A DNA stretch of 64,000 nt from Paramacrobiotus metropolitanus. Lineage: Eukaryota; Tardigrada; Eutardigrada; Parachela; Macrobiotidae. The notes beneath the pieces are model-generated. The model worked only from the letters and a program-made list of their open reading frames with translations, had not been told where the DNA came from and made no database searches. Of the stretch, positions 1 through 12,952 are shown piece by piece. Where the stretch lies: NCBI RefSeq assembly GCF_019649055.1, contig NW_026570304.1:310001-374000 (forward strand), read 5' to 3'. The translations under genes were made by a program, and so were the position numbers. How positions within the stretch are numbered: the first letter of the stretch is position 1; each line of letters starts with the position of its first letter.

Positions 1-1261
1 GATTTAAGTAAAAATAATTTACTGTGATTTTAATTTCTAGAAAAATTATAGGTAAGTGGATCTATTAACCAAGCAAAACCTACCTCTAATATTTAGTAGG
101 AAATTACTGTCTATAGAGACGATTTTTAAAAAAAGCTGAGGACCGTTCGGCATTATTGCTTATAACTCTAAAAAAGGAGTGCAACCCTGCTCCAAATTCT
201 AAATTTTGTTTCAGCTGAAGATAAAAAAGAGCAAGTTGGTTTGCAAAACAGTCTGTCTGATATGGGCCTGAACCGCTGTACTACAAAAGCCTTAATGTTA
301 GTTGCGGGGTACGATTCAGAAAACACCTTCGTTCAAAAATAGCTGCTATCGCACCGGTTACACATACTGTACACGTACAGTTGTACGTAGGATCACGCTT
401 TGCACAACTAAACATTTTGTCCACACTTTGCAAATCAATGAAATCCGGATACCGGATTTTTTTTTGCGTCGAGGGGCACTGTCCACGTGGACGATATCGG
501 CGACTGCGACCCCTGACGCGTTGACGCCCTTTGCAGTCTGTCTATAGGTCCAGTGCCTCTTTCTGATCTTCCATCGTTTCCTCCACTTCGGCTGAATTGC
601 GATGGCGATGGGCCATGGCCAAGGATACACGGCACAAAATATCGCGGGAATGCTTTTACTTTTTACCGCGTTCCTTAGCTCGAGATTAGAATCCATATAT
701 GTAATTACCGCAAATATAAGTTTGCGAACTGCGAAGAACAACAGGTACAGGATCCCGATAGCATCCCCATCCCGAACCGCGTTAATATGTACTTATTAAA
801 CTTCTTTCCAATTTTTATCGTAGAATAAAAACACGAAGAAAAGGAACAAAAAATCTAAACGTTTAACGTTTAAACGTTTTTCTTAATAGTTTGGTAAATC
901 AGTCATTCTGACTCATTTGGTATAATGCAGGCACTTCATACTACTGCCAGTACACTACGAGGTGCCATTTATAGCAGAGTTGTACTCGTATGACGCTGAC
1001 TGTCGAAAATTGCCTGCAGTCTTCCTGCCTGCTGTTTGCTTCAAACATTCCAAAAGAGCACAACAAAAACCTAAACTGCTGCATATTTTTCCTACGTTTT
1101 CTGATAGGATACGTAGGTTACAGTTTTTTGTGGAAATATGAAGTAATGTGGCTTTTTTCGTTTATAACACTACAAATTCAACAATGTAAGTTGAAAAAAT
1201 GATACTTCGTTTTCCCACAATATTCTAAACCTGCAAATCAAATTCATCATTTGTGAAAAAA

Positions 1262-1320
1262 ATTTATTTTTTTATTTATTTTTATTAATTTATTTATTTT
1301 ATTTATTTTTTCTTTATCAA
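1262..1320. repeat. ATTT/TTTA low-complexity tract
   Basis: About 60 bp are almost entirely T and A in an irregular TTTA/ATTT pattern. This is simple-sequence DNA with no coding sense. Confidence 0.85.
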
Positions 1321-1754
1321 ACCTTTTCTCGTAGGATATATGTAAGTGCTCAGCGTGGTCACTTTACCGTTCGCTAGATGCGACTCGCGCTGTTGGATGA
1401 ATTACTCACACATATTAAGGTAGCCTGTTATTTTGTGATTTTCTGCAATAAAATGTGGCGCCAGCGGCAAAAAACGGTTTAAAATTGATATTCACTTGTA
1501 TTTATTTTTAGATAGTGGGATTTGTAAGAATTTTTAACGGAAGACGTTGGCGCTGCTTCATTGTTCCCACTTGACAAATTTGGAATTTGCGTTCCTGTAA
1601 TCGTTATGAGATGCGCTGCCAATTGTGGGTTGGAATTAACTGGAATTTTGTAGCGAAAACGTTTTCGGTCAACGTTTGCGAAAGTGCATTTGTTTGTCCC
1701 GCGATAAATTTTACTGATCAGAATATCTCCTAAGTTAATTTTTTTTATAATTTA

Positions 1755-1837
1755 CTGCAATAATGTTTCAGCTATCTGTATGTATTAAATGCAATAATGT
1801 TTCAGCTGAAAAAAAAAACTGCAAAAATGTTTCAGCT
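1755..1837. repeat. Three copies of a 17-bp motif
   Basis: The motif GCAATAATGTTTCAGCT begins at about 1757 and 1791. A third copy with one substitution (GCAAAAATG...) begins at about 1821. Spacing is about 30 bp. No coding context was found. Confidence 0.8.
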
Positions 1838-1954
1838 ACTTATTGCAATAAATGTTAATAATTGTTATAACTATTTCACAACTAATTGCACTAATTATTA
1901 TGTATGTAATTGTTCACTGCCCCCACCCGCATTGGGATCTAACAATCAATAATA

Positions 1955-2085
1955 TAATCCAATTAATCCAATTAAAATCTAATTAAATCCAAATTTAATC
2001 TATTTGAATCCAATTAATCCAAGAAATCCAATTAATCTAACAATCAAACAATCAAAAATCCGATTGGGATCTATCAATCAAAAAG
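1955..2085. repeat. AATCCAATT-type degenerate tandem repeat
   Basis: Repeated AATCCAATTAATCC and AATCAAACAATC words fill about 130 bp. The phrase 'attgggatct a(a/t)caatca' appears both before and after the array (about 1931 and 2064), so the array may sit inside a local duplication. Confidence 0.75.
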
Positions 2086-2598
2086 CGGTTCAACGTTCTT
2101 TCCAACATTTCGAGACTATGTAAAGAGTACGTTACTGGGCAAAGCTAAAATCGGAAGAAAAACTATTTGCGAAATTTTAATTTCACGATGGCCACTGTCC
2201 AGATCCGACGACCGTCACCTACTCACTTACTACAGGTGACCAGTTGAACGACCGTACGAATAGAACGTACTAGTAATACCTGCGTACTTGCTCATACGTC
2301 ATAGCCATTAGCCACACGATAAGTTTTAGCGGCTGCTTTCTGGCGTTGGCTGGTTTGCCATCAAAACTCACGCCTCACTGTTAGCACAGCACTTCGTTTT
2401 TCCTCGTTTAGTAAAACCATTGCCACAACTCCATTTTCTCTTCCCCATTATTTTGATTGCGGCATAATCACGAACCACTGACCTGTTCTGCACATTGTCC
2501 TGGGTACCATTACGCACTGGTAACACCTGTTGCCTAGTCAGTCACACACGGTACAAGAATGCACCTGTACCAGAACACGCGTACTGCGCGCGGAGACT

Positions 2599-5197
2599 AT
2601 GGAACGGTCTGATCTGTGTACGCATGGAACGCTGTGGATGTGGAGATTGACGGCCAACTGCAGCATGGCCATGTCATCGGCCTGGAAGAGAAGTTCGAGA
2701 ACGACAGCACTCCGCCGCGTCTCATCGTCGATTTCGGATGCCCGACCCAGCACGCGGTTCTGGTCCCATACGGAAAGGTCTGGGACAACAGCACCGAACG
2801 GCACAGCGTCCCATGCACCGGAGCTGATGTGGAGTTACTACTGCACGACGTCCAGTGGAAATGGTATCACGGGAAGATGCTGATTCCCCATTTCAAGGGC
2901 CTGAGTTTTGTGGCGCTAGTGGAGGTGATGATAGGCGGGCAGTGTCGTCGTGAACTTGTTCCCCACCGACAAATTCGCGAGCCTTCGGGAGGAGCCGTCC
3001 AGGTGGAACTCGTCGCAGCGGGCCACTTCGTCAAACGGGTGTGCAGAGTGCCTAACGGCTACTGGATCCTACAGCCGAATGTATCGGCGTGGCTGCCTGC
3101 AAGAGGTTGGAGAGCGCCTCCGTGTGCGATTTGTGAAGGTTTCTAGCAAGGAGATGCACTATCTGCGACGGCGCCAGGATCCGCCTTTGACGAGCAGCGA
3201 TGTGGTAGGTCACTGCTACTAGTTGTTGGCAAAGTGCCAAGTTTGATTGTCATATTTCAGTTCAGGTTTTTCGTGATCGTACCGTAGGCGATGGTGTTCG
3301 CGGAACGCATAGAATCCATTTTCATTTTCAAAAGAATGTTCAGAAAAAGCGAGATGGCGGATGATGTGACGACATCGTCACTAGTCGCACCGCATGACCA
3401 TTAGTCACCGGAAGCCTACGTGCAGGTATGCCCTGCACATTCCTGCGCGGTCATACGGCATCACGCTGACCGCATATTACATCATCATGCCGTCATGCAC
3501 TCTGTCATTGGCTTGTCGCCACACCAGCCCCACCCATGGCAGCCGAGCCCATCCGGACCAGGACCATATATAAAGCACCCCTCCACACCGTACCAGACAG
3601 TAGTCTGACAGCAGTCTACCAGCAGACTCTCAGTCGACTCCCAGGCTACACCTGGATTACCTGGCATTAGCATTGTTATTGTGGGCATAGGGTTATATTG
3701 AATAAAGGTCACTATCATACGGGTGCGTTGTCTAATCGTTGTAGGGACACATCGGTAACACGTAAAGGTCATCGTCGACCAACACAGGTGTAGCACAGGT
3801 GCGCTTACAGGAGAACTCTATACTGCGACAATGACGCACCGCAGCGCAAAAGCCCAGTGAGAGCCGGTGAGCGTGGTTTGGCTGTGCCGTTGTCAGTGCT
3901 AAAGGAGATCTTCCACTCCCTGGACACCGTCGATCGGCAGCGCTGCCGCCGCACCTGTCATCTGTGGGAGGACCTTCTTACGTCGGCGGAACTGTGCAGC
4001 GAGGTGCGTGCCGCCAAGCAGCAGTTCCACTATTCGATTGTAGTAAGCTGGGACTCTAATTACGCCCTGTACGCCAGCATCTTCAAACTCGTCACACCCG
4101 CCACGCACACCATCAGCATCCGCTATTTCAGCACGGTGTGGGACCCTCGAGAGCTGGACGGTATCACAAAGGCCCTTGACGACGCCGGCATGCGCATTCA
4201 CCGCCTCATCCTTCACCACGGCTCGATCAAGGTCGCACCGTGGACATCGCGAGGCCAGCGGAAGTTGAGCGCGCTTTGCGCCAAGACAGCCGCGCCGCTG
4301 CCCACGATCTTGTCACGCTGTGATCGTTTGATCTGGAAAGATTACCGTGTAGCAATGTTGTCCAGGAAGAGTATAGAACCTCTGATGGAGTTCCGCATTC
4401 CCGCTGCCGTCTTCACACCGGGACATGTCGATGCGGCGTGCATTGTGGAGCTGTTGGAGAAACATCTGAACTGGGAGGGGTCGGCATTAAATATGCAGCG
4501 CACTGCATTTTTCTTGGCCAATGGCATCGACAACGATGCGACCATAAAGAAAGTTATGCAGGTACTGACGGGAGATTGAATACGAGTACCATGTGTGGTT
4601 GACCTGCAGTAGAAACCGTTAGCAATGCACAATAATTAGAGGTTCCCTTATCAAACCAGACTTCCACTATTTCCTCACTTTTTAAATGAATTTTTCAGAC
4701 TTGAGATTCGTAGAATAGATCACAAGCATCTGAAACCATTTGGCCAAATTCCGCTGCCGCGCTTTTCGTCGTCCGGACACCAGAGGGACACGGTGTTCTC
4801 TGTGTTGTTGAACATTAGTAAACTTGATAACTTTTTATGAAGCTTGTGTAAACACTGATTATTACGCAGTCAATTTTTGGAAAGATTTTGCCATGTTGAA
4901 AAACGCGGAGGACGCCGTGTTTCTGGTGTCCGGTACGCGAATCCATAATGTGAAAAGTCTGGAAATTTGCGAATAATGTCGAAGTAATTGTTTCTCTTGG
5001 TGTACATGCAAAGGTGTGTAACCTGCTGAATTCTGCTGCAGATTCTGAAGGACTACCAATCCTGCGATCCGCGTCCGTCCGCGCACTACCGTGGACACCG
5101 GTGGAGCTTGGACAGTGGGGCCGAGGTGGACGTGGGCAAGCTGAACCGGTTCTGTTTGTATGCCTTGTCAAAGTACATGTCCGGTATCCTCGGCTGA
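2599..5197 (+). CDS. F-box protein, family 1 copy A (three exons)
   Basis: Probable substrate receptor of an SCF-type ubiquitin ligase, judged by an F-box; the target is unknown. Exon 1 (about 2599-3198) encodes a beta-rich module (VDVEIDGQLQHGHV, then PPRLIVDF and VPYGKVW) and a second module (HFVKRVCRVPNGYW). Exon 2 (about 3794-4561) holds the F-box (VPLSVLKEIFHSLDTVDRQR) and a helical C-terminal part. Exon 3 (5042-5197) ends in KYMSGILG and a stop. The junction 4561/5042 has donor CAG|GTACTG and acceptor CTGCAG|ATT and is in phase 0; the donor at 3198 is GTG|GTAGGT. Exon 1 is frameshifted twice: near 2616 (the ATG at 2599 is out of frame with the conserved part) and near 3095. Exons 2 and 3 are intact. 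It is either a recent pseudogene or a gene with sequence errors. The paralogues at 13-15 kb confirm the exon boundaries. Confidence 0.68.
3561..3706 (+). promoter_or_regulatory. TATA box and polyA signal, solo-LTR-like
   Basis: TATATAA lies at 3567-3573. It is followed 25-35 bp later by CAGT-containing initiator-like sequence (3595-3610) and, about 130 bp on, by AATAAA at 3701-3706. A TATA box with a polyA signal about 140 bp downstream is the usual spacing in an LTR. The segment sits inside the first intron of the F-box gene. I could not fix TG..CA ends or a target-site duplication, so a solo LTR (roughly 3360-3770) is only a suggestion. Confidence 0.4.
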
Positions 5198-8100
5198 CGA
5201 TGCGACACACTCCACAGTTAACGCTCAGCGCACAGCAAGCCTGACGAGCAAGTAGTAAAGTTGATCCAAATTTTATGACTGTTAGGGTCATGTTTTTCGA
5301 CCCGGTTAAGAACGAATAGTTTATGTATTGTTTTTGTCTTCGTTTTTTCGTTTTGTCAAAGTAAGCAATCAATATACCATACCATCAGTAACCAAAAGTA
5401 ACCGGCAAAGTTTAAACATTTAGTGCAAATAAACAACCCGTAAAAAAAACGTGCAATACAGGACGCAGGTTTACTTCTCAGGAAAAAAGTGGCACCGCGT
5501 GCTCCACACTAGTTACCACATAGACGCGATGGAAAGACACCGTACAGAGTAGTTTTCACTTTGTACACTTTGCACTTTCCGGTATAATGCAGGCTAACTT
5601 ACTATGTTATTTTTCAATGGCAGTAATTATGCACGTTTGCTGATTAAATTTATGCCGGTTTATACTGAATTTAACTACTCTACGACATGCTCAGTAGGGT
5701 CCGGCAGCTTATCCATGCGGCGGTAGAACGTGGCACTGGCACCGCTACCGGCATGGTATGCGGTATAACCTGGAGACTCTGACAACTGGAAAGCGAGGAA
5801 ATCTGGCTGATGTTGCGTAAAAGGTGGCATTGCGTATAAATGGATTCGGCGTGCTAGGTCAGCTGTATAATTCCTGAAAATATCCCCAGTGCACACAGCC
5901 ATTTTTTCATGTGAATTTAAATGTAAGAACATTGGCCATACACGAAGCGCTCAAGCAAGCGCCGGCATATACAATTCAAAGATCAAATTTTAACGTCATT
6001 TTGCACTTGCCTTGCGCAACGTCTCTAGCATAGTTTGCGCAAAGTACCGAAGTATGAAACCATGACAAGGTGCAGTTAAAATACAACCGCAGCACTTCCT
6101 GACGGCACCGTTGGATATGCCATTGTACAGTAATTCGGAAGTACTAACGAATTCGGAATTCGTAAATACCTTCATGCGGCGCTGTATTACTGGAGACACG
6201 CAAAATCATATGAGTAATACGAGCTTGGGATTCAATAAAAGGGGATGTCAGTGGCTCACCAAGATAGCCCCTCTACTTGCTGCCGTCAGCCGGCTGGAGT
6301 ATGACGCTGGGCTATACATGGTGCTTATGTACCGCGCCAGATTTAGCCATATGTACTGCCGTAACGTCAAACTCCAGGCGGGTGACTGCTGCAAGTAAGT
6401 ACAGAGATTATCTAGGTGCTCTACTGACATCGCCTCGAATGCAGAGTACCAATAATGGCGAAACATGCCTGGGCTGGCCCGGTTCTTTGTTGATTACCTT
6501 CAGCTATATACTCTCTGATTAAAATTCTTTGTATTTATTGAATTCCTTTATGTACTTTGACAATGTTTCACCATTGGCAAGCAACCAACATATTCCCGTC
6601 CCCATTAATGCTCGTTACTTTGCTCGTTACTATGCCCGTTGCTTTGGTCGGCGAAGTGCCTGCAACATCCGCTGTGTTTTACTTCGTTTTTTCTATAATC
6701 CGTGGAATGATGCGCCAGTGTCGGATGAGTGATTTGCGTTTAGTACATACAGTATGTTCAAGCGTGGTTAAAAGTATCTGAAGTAAAAGGAGTACCGCAC
6801 ATATTTGAACTACATTACATGACCAAAATATCACGTAAACTAATAATAAAAAGCATTAATATTACGTGAACTACATGCATTTCCCCGGGCTAACAATCGC
6901 TACTAAATAACAATTCGTTAATAACGATACTTCTAACAATAGTGCATGTACCAATCGAAAACTCATAAATTTATTAATATTTGAGGTTATGGTTTGCATT
7001 CGCACAATTGACTTTATCACAAAGTTCAACACTGTAGCACCGAACACGTCGTACGTCGCAATTAAAACACTCCACGGCGTACCGCGGCCAGTATATTGAC
7101 AATCAACGTTTTCGGAACCGAAGGGAAACCTGCGTAACTGCGGTGATATAGTGCGCTCTCAGCGCATTACAGATATTATTTCCTTGAGAGAAAAGGACAT
7201 GCCAAGTGAAGCCGCGCTTATAATGCACGGTGCAGTCTACACTGAGAATTGTTTTGACTACAGATCACAGTACAGGAAGGCGAAGGTGGATCACAGTGCC
7301 ATTTTTTGATTTTAATCTACTACAATGTCGGTTCAGTTGTTCGGTATATCATATTATATGTGCGTGTCAGCTTATGCGTGTGAAACTTCGCTGTTTTCAG
7401 AAAAAACCGGTGCCCTAAATATTCGTCATTAAGCCAAAAAGACATTAATACCAGTTGCGTTGAAACGTTTACATGAGAGTATGGAACTAAAGAGTGCGTA
7501 CTGTTGGCACCTGTCGTTACCGTCAATTTTAGGTTTTTAACCAAATACAACAGGGTGGATAAGACCGTATAGTGGGACTCACTTACAATTAGTAACTGTA
7601 CGTGAGAAGAAATCGATGTTAATACTGTACCTGCATTGTGCATTCCCTGCACTTTATTCCAGTTGTGTACGTAATAGAGTAGACGCTCCTTATTACCTGT
7701 AAATGTATTTATTTCAACCATAAGCATTACGGACATTCGACAATTTCATTACCAAAAGGTTATTGATTAGTCTGAAAACCCTACATTACGTATGTACAGG
7801 TACATGTGTTTATTGTGTTAAGTGCGGACTGTGCGGTCATCAAAACTTAAAATACAATTCTGATGATTAGCTTACAACCCTATTAACAACATTTATATGG
7901 AAAGACAGTTTCATATGTTTCGGATGAGTGGCTCACAGATAACCGCATATGATTCACAAGAGTGCATGTCGGTTCATGCAAATCGCTTACAGCGCTGACT
8001 GATAAGGCCTGGGCAGTTATAACTGTACCTCGTTCGTCACGAATTCCGTCGTATTTTGACAAATTTTGTTCGGAAATACAAAAACTAATTTCAGCTCATG

Positions 8101-10109
8101 ACAAGAATCTATCGGAATGCAGTTCGCTTCTACACATAAACCTACATATTTATGTGCAAAGCTCAGGTTTTATAAGCTTTATGTGTAATGTTAGATCACT
8201 GTGAAAACAAGTGATCAGCCGCAGCGCTTTCCACTTCCAGTCGCCCATTGTGCATTTTTTCTTAATTTTCTTATTCTTCATAATTGATTATGAAATCTGC
8301 CTCTAACTCAGCAATCATGCGTAAAGCGCAGTATGCATCTTTATGCACCTGCATATACGTATATAATCATATGTATGTATATATAGGAAGCACTCTGTAA
8401 CTATTATTATATTAATATCACTTTCACTGATCTAGAGAGCGGTCTACGAGTACGTAGAGAGAGTACGCACAATTACAGAGACATGACTTGCAAACTTACG
8501 TATTTTGGTAGCAGCTAAAAAATGAATACGACGTTGTAAATGACAGTCGGCATGTGTAATGTTTCACACGCGCCATGAAATACTAACCGATTAAGTTAAT
8601 TACTTAAAAAAATTAATGGCCTTGTATCTGCAAATTAAACCTATTTGCAATTTTGCAGATTAAATCTAGATTCCTAACCATGGTAAGCACAAAACTGAAA
8701 CGGTCCGCTTTTATTTACAGTACTGTTACTAAACTCTTAAGCATCTGTATGCTTATGAACTTATGATAAATGCAAAAATAATTATTTCAAGAGCCAGATA
8801 CCTGGTAATTTACCGGTAGTAAAGTTAAATCCATCTAACGAATAAATACAGCTCGATATGCATACTTTGTTAACATACGCTGATACGCGTAGTATACTTA
8901 CGGTAAAATATAATTAAAAAATACCGCGGTATTATATTTTCCTGTTTCTTTTCCTTAATCATTATGATTAATTAAGGAAATTAAGCGGTTAACAGCTGAA
9001 CTCTCGTAGCAAACGCGCATGGATGCGTACGCAATAATATAACTGATATCAAAAAAGTTATCTTATCAGGATTTCACACGGAGTCGCGTCGCAAGTCGCA
9101 ACGGCTGAATGCGCCATGCAGTTCAATAGCGCGCAGCAAGAGTTGTCAGCGGTGCAAACAACTCAAAACTTGGTGTTTCAGTCGATCGCAAACTTCATAC
9201 CGCACTGCACCACTAAATCTTGATTTCACTTGCTTACGATTTCTAATAGATCCTTTTCGGCAGGCGGCAGCTTGTATAGGACTAATTAATTTATTGGGAT
9301 AATAGCTGGGAGCATCAGGTTGGCTATTGCGTTTTTTAAGAAAAGATTTTAAAATCGTCTGAACAGTGTAGCCGTGTTTAATTGAACAGTGATATCTTTG
9401 GTTTGGGCAGCAACGATTGCGATTTGTTGCACAGTTATTGTGCGCATTGCACCGTTATGAATCTCTAATTGCAGCACAATCGAACCACACGTTTACCGCC
9501 ACCATGTGAAACTGGAATGGATGGTTTGTAGTTTGCACATCCACAGAAACCGGCAGCGGTCCGCAGAATGCAGTGAGCAAAAATTCTCTTTCCGGGAAAG
9601 GATGAATATAATTTTAACCAAAATGGGTGTGATTAAATGTCCGCTGCCGGTGTTATTTCTATCAGTCGAAAACTATTGCCAAATTTATACACAACAACAA
9701 ACAAATCTGCATCGTCCTGCTGATTAACAAAGAAAAAATAAAGAGAAGTGACTACACAAAAGAATCCGCACAATTCATTAAAAGTTGCTAGTATAGTACT
9801 ACCAAATACATACTATATAATATTTAGAAAACAGTCGCAACGATGAGGAGCGAGGGCACAATTCGAACCGACAAAATTATTTTTTATATCCGATTACGAC
9901 AAAATACTTCCAGGATAAATTTCGTCTTTTTCGAGACAGAAAAACACTGATTTAAGGGTGATTGTGAACCATACATTTCACGTATGAGTTAACGTCTAAA
10001 TAGATGTACCGATATTACTATGATTCATATTTTTACTATTGATGGGGCAAGTTACATCAAATGGTCGTAAAATCAATAATTTTTGCGCAGATACTTGCAA
10101 ATTCCTAAA
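5198..10109. other. Long spacer with weak exon-like pieces
   Basis: I find no gene that I can defend. Two pieces look mildly exon-like. One is a minus-strand open frame at 5932-5675 (85 codons, ending PDPTEHVVE). The other is a plus-strand stretch at about 6246-6395 that ends at a perfect donor (GCAA|GTAAGT) and follows an acceptor-like TGTCAG. Neither has a partner exon. The rest (about 6.8-10 kb) is AT-rich with only short open frames. A GGTTCGAAT-like word near 9856 on the minus strand is not set in a tRNA fold. Confidence 0.5.
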
Positions 10110-10262
10110 GGCCAATGCCAAAACGCCGGCAGAATTTCCTGCCGACCGAATTTTTGTGTGGTCAAAACGCCGGCCGAATTTCCTGCCGGCAGAATTTCCG
10201 GTGGTCAAAACGCCGGCCGAATTTCCGGTGGTCAAAACGTCGGCAAAATTTTTTCAACCTTT
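10110..10262. repeat. Minisatellite of GGTCAAAACGCCGGCCGAATTTCC units
   Basis: About four imperfect copies of a unit of roughly 24 bp (GGTCAAAACGCCGGCCGAAT...) plus shorter internal repeats of CCTGCCGGCAGAATTTCC. Both strands stay open across it by chance, giving repetitive peptides. The GC-rich core within AT-rich surroundings recalls the subterminal repeats of the transposon at 25.7-31.2 kb, but the sequence is different and no partner end was found. Confidence 0.75.
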
Positions 10263-11236
10263 TAAATTTTAAGATTCAAATATTATAAAATTATTACCTG
10301 GCACACGGTGTATTACACGTACTAATATAATTGCAGTATCTGTATCGGCACGCTTTTGGTGTTGCATTATTGACAGCGTGCATAGAAAGCTCGGAAGAGA
10401 ACAAGCTGTTCGATAATGGCACTGCGGCAATAACACCGAAGTGAGAGCTAGTCTGATCCCTTTTGAATCGTACCTGAGATGAGTTGGAACTTCTGAGTCT
10501 AGGCTGGCACAGCTGACTATCGTGAAGGAATTTGCAATTTTTAATTTCAATTTTCAGTTTCTATTTTCCGCAAATCAGTTTGATAAAAATTATTTGTCAA
10601 CAAAATCCCTTGTCCGCCGTCAGGAAACGAACATCACGGAAGCTTTTATCGGTACATACTACAATCACTGCGTTTTCGACCAGACAAAATAATGTCAATT
10701 CAACAACTGTAATGTCATTGTTGAAGTCCCGGGAAGGGTTGTCTGCTCCAGGAAGATAATAATGATAATATTGCGCTAAACAAGTATTAAAGTACTGAAG
10801 TACAGCAAAATAATTTTGCAATGTGTTAAGTCTTAACTTTTGCATGGATCGCTTTAAATTGGTTTTCTACCAATTTTTGTAACACCTTGTTTGTCTCTTT
10901 TTTGCACGGCTTTCGTGTTCTCTTCCGAGCTTTAATTTCTACGTAAGCTGTCGATGCAACACCAAAGGCGTGCCGATAAATACTGCACTTTATCAGCGTG
11001 TTTTAATTAAGCATCGGAGGTTTTGGGTTTTAATGCCGGGAGACTAAACGCTGTAAGTAAAGAAGTAAAAAAAGGTACATGTAACGGGATCATGAGTATA
11101 AGACAAAATGTACTGTCCTGTCCTTTCGTGCGACTATAGGATTTTCGGGATGTAAGTAATGGTCAGGCACGCACGCCTGGATAGGGAAGGAATCGCAATA
11201 AAGGATGTATTTTTTACCGTGTCGCAGGTAATACTT
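10263..11236. other. Spacer downstream of the transposase
   Basis: No supported gene. A similar phrase, AAGCTCGGAAGAGAACA, occurs at about 10388 and, inverted, at about 10917-10931, with related words on both sides (TGTATCGGCACGC.. near 10342 and GCGTGCCGATAA near 10970). This makes an inverted pair about 0.5 kb apart, which could be ends of a small non-autonomous element. The missing C-terminal exon of the transposase was looked for here and not found. Confidence 0.4.
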
Positions 11237-12496
11237 CTATAATATTTGAATTACATATCTATAATTAAAAATTCGTGCGGCTCTGGATAAGTTTCTATCG
11301 GGGTAAGGACGCATCAGGTGGACTGATATCGGGAACGCAGCGTCCGCGACAAATCCGTGCGGCAACAGGTGCTCGCATAATAACGGCCGCTCGGGCTTGG
11401 GCATTATTAGCGTCCCATCTTCCACCGCTTTTCCCAAAGCGCACTTGCTCCATGTTCCACCGTCACTCTGCCGACCATAGCCGCCTATATCCACGTATGA
11501 AAATTCATAAGCGGGACCCGCTACAGCCATAAGTACGATTGAATGCGTCCCTTTGTAGTTGATATACTGACTACCGCCATTCTTTGGTTTCTGCAATACA
11601 TAAATTAAGCAAAATTATATTGTGAGCAGTAAGCAGTTTAAAAGCCAATAATAATTTAATTTTCAAAACTTTCACATATAAGCAATCACCGCTTACCTTA
11701 ATAACTACGTGTTTCCCGTCGGCCGCACCAATGCAGTTGGGAAACTGCCACGACGCGTTGAACCTTTCCGCATTAGATTTCCAGCGTGATTCGCTCGGTG
11801 GACCGACGTAAATAGGCCCCATAACATCCCAAATTGCTCTTGTTGTTTCGCGGTAAATGCGATTTACGGTGGCTCGACCAAGGCAGAAACTGTGGGCTGC
11901 TGCAGTTTGACTCATGCCCGAAGCCAATATTCTGTAAACACTTATTGTAACAGCTATAATGAGCAGAAACAGCAGCTGTGAGTAGTTGTAACTTATCTTA
12001 ATTTGCTTTGATTTTTAAAGTAAATTTAAAGCGATTTTGTCTGAATATATAGGTTCCAATTTTACACCATTTAACTGCTAGAGTAGTACACAACTATTTG
12101 TTTTAATTTTGCTAACCTTAAAGTTACGGCAAGTCGCTCCATGGGAGAAACCGGATGCTCATGAGTGATAGCGTGGCTGATGCGTGGAGTAATCAATGCA
12201 AGAATTTCGTCAAAGGTTTCCTTGGACATCCGGAAATACTGAAAATGTAGCTCCTCGTCCAGCTCGCGCATCCGTTTCACAATATTGGAAAATTCACCCC
12301 AACGATCGCGATCACGATTATGCGCACGGACATACCAGCGACGTTGACGGATTCTTTTGCTCGCAATTGGCAAATGAATTTTTTGGCGCAGACGAGAAGT
12401 ACGAAGAAGACTTTGACGCACGCGAAGCAGGTGAAGAAGCAAAGCGAGCTTCGCTTGGCGCATCTTTGAAGTTTTGTTACAAAACGAAACGATCAC
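11237..12496 (-). CDS. PIF/Harbinger-type transposase, C-terminus missing
   Basis: DDE nuclease of the Harbinger class, which cuts and inserts transposon ends. Exon 1 (12496-12117) encodes the N-terminal helical part (WGEFSNIVKRMRELDEELHF, then MERLAVTLR). Exon 2 (11931-11697) encodes the helix-turn-helix-like ASGMSQTAAAHSFCLGRATV and the first catalytic Asp in IGAADGKHVVIK. Exon 3 (11590 to about 11250) begins KPKNGGSQYINYKG and carries the second Asp (YVDIGGYGRQSDGG). Splice sites are clean: TTAAG|GTTAGC with TTTACAG|AATATT, and AAG|GTAAGC with TTGCAG|AAA; both joins keep the frame. The protein stops soon after LSRAARIFNYR, where family members continue into the third catalytic residue, so it is truncated and probably inactive. 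Its own terminal inverted repeats were not identified. The class assignment is secure. Confidence 0.85.
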
Positions 12497-12952
12497 AGTA
12501 GAAAGCGCAGAGTTTTAAAATCAATTCAGGTTTTGTGGTAACACAGTTACTAACACAGACTAACAAAGCAAACAAACAATTTCTATCGCACGATAAACAC
12601 AAACTAAAACAAAACACAGCGCAATATAATTTTTCAAAACGTGAACCGCGATTCATTTTTAATCATAATTGAGAAATGTGCGCATACTGGCATATGTGTT
12701 TATACTGCTTTAGCAGTTTGCGCTTCAGCCAGTCTGTTTCGATTTCTGAATCTGCCATACGACACTGGGTGCCGCCAACTGCGTTTGCGAGTCTCTGTAT
12801 CGGTTTCAGATTTATCTGAATCGGGAGTCGTCTCCCGACGGAGTATACCACATGCTTTAGAATCGATTACGATCGTTGCTTGCTGTCTCCAGAATCCAAG
12901 TAACACTACGCCGTCGCCATGCAGCGTGAAGTTAATACCGTTAATACCGTAC
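12497..12952 (-). other. Gap between transposase and F-box copy B
   Basis: Two overlapping minus-strand frames (12906-12700, charged, with SDKSETDTETRKRSW; and 12851-12663, ending QYAHISQL) could be an upstream exon of the transposase or a last exon of the F-box copy. Neither joins convincingly and no homology was recognised. Confidence 0.25.

Larger units (their letters stand above)
1..2598. other. AT-rich spacer, no supported gene
   Basis: I see no supported gene here. Short open frames on both strands have no recognisable motif and no paired splice sites. The stretch holds low-complexity TTTA-type sequence and two families of short direct repeats, listed separately. A nested AACGTTTAAACGTTT-like palindromic run lies near 858-882. 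Confidence 0.6.

Noticed and set aside
4815-5372. Minus-strand ORF of 185 codons opposite exon 3 of F-box copy A
   Set aside because: The plus strand there gives a properly spliced, in-phase last exon; the minus frame has no motif.
7320-7736. Minus-strand ORF of 138 codons in the spacer
   Set aside because: Low-complexity Leu/Ser/Thr composition, no motif, no splice partners and AT-rich surroundings.
9840-9880. Minus-strand GGTTCGAATTG as a tRNA B box
   Set aside because: Flanking bases do not form the T-stem, and no acceptor stem or A box lies at the right distance.
10040-10265. Repetitive ORFs over the CCGGCCGAATTTCC minisatellite
   Set aside because: Open frames on both strands follow from the stop-free repeat unit and do not show coding.
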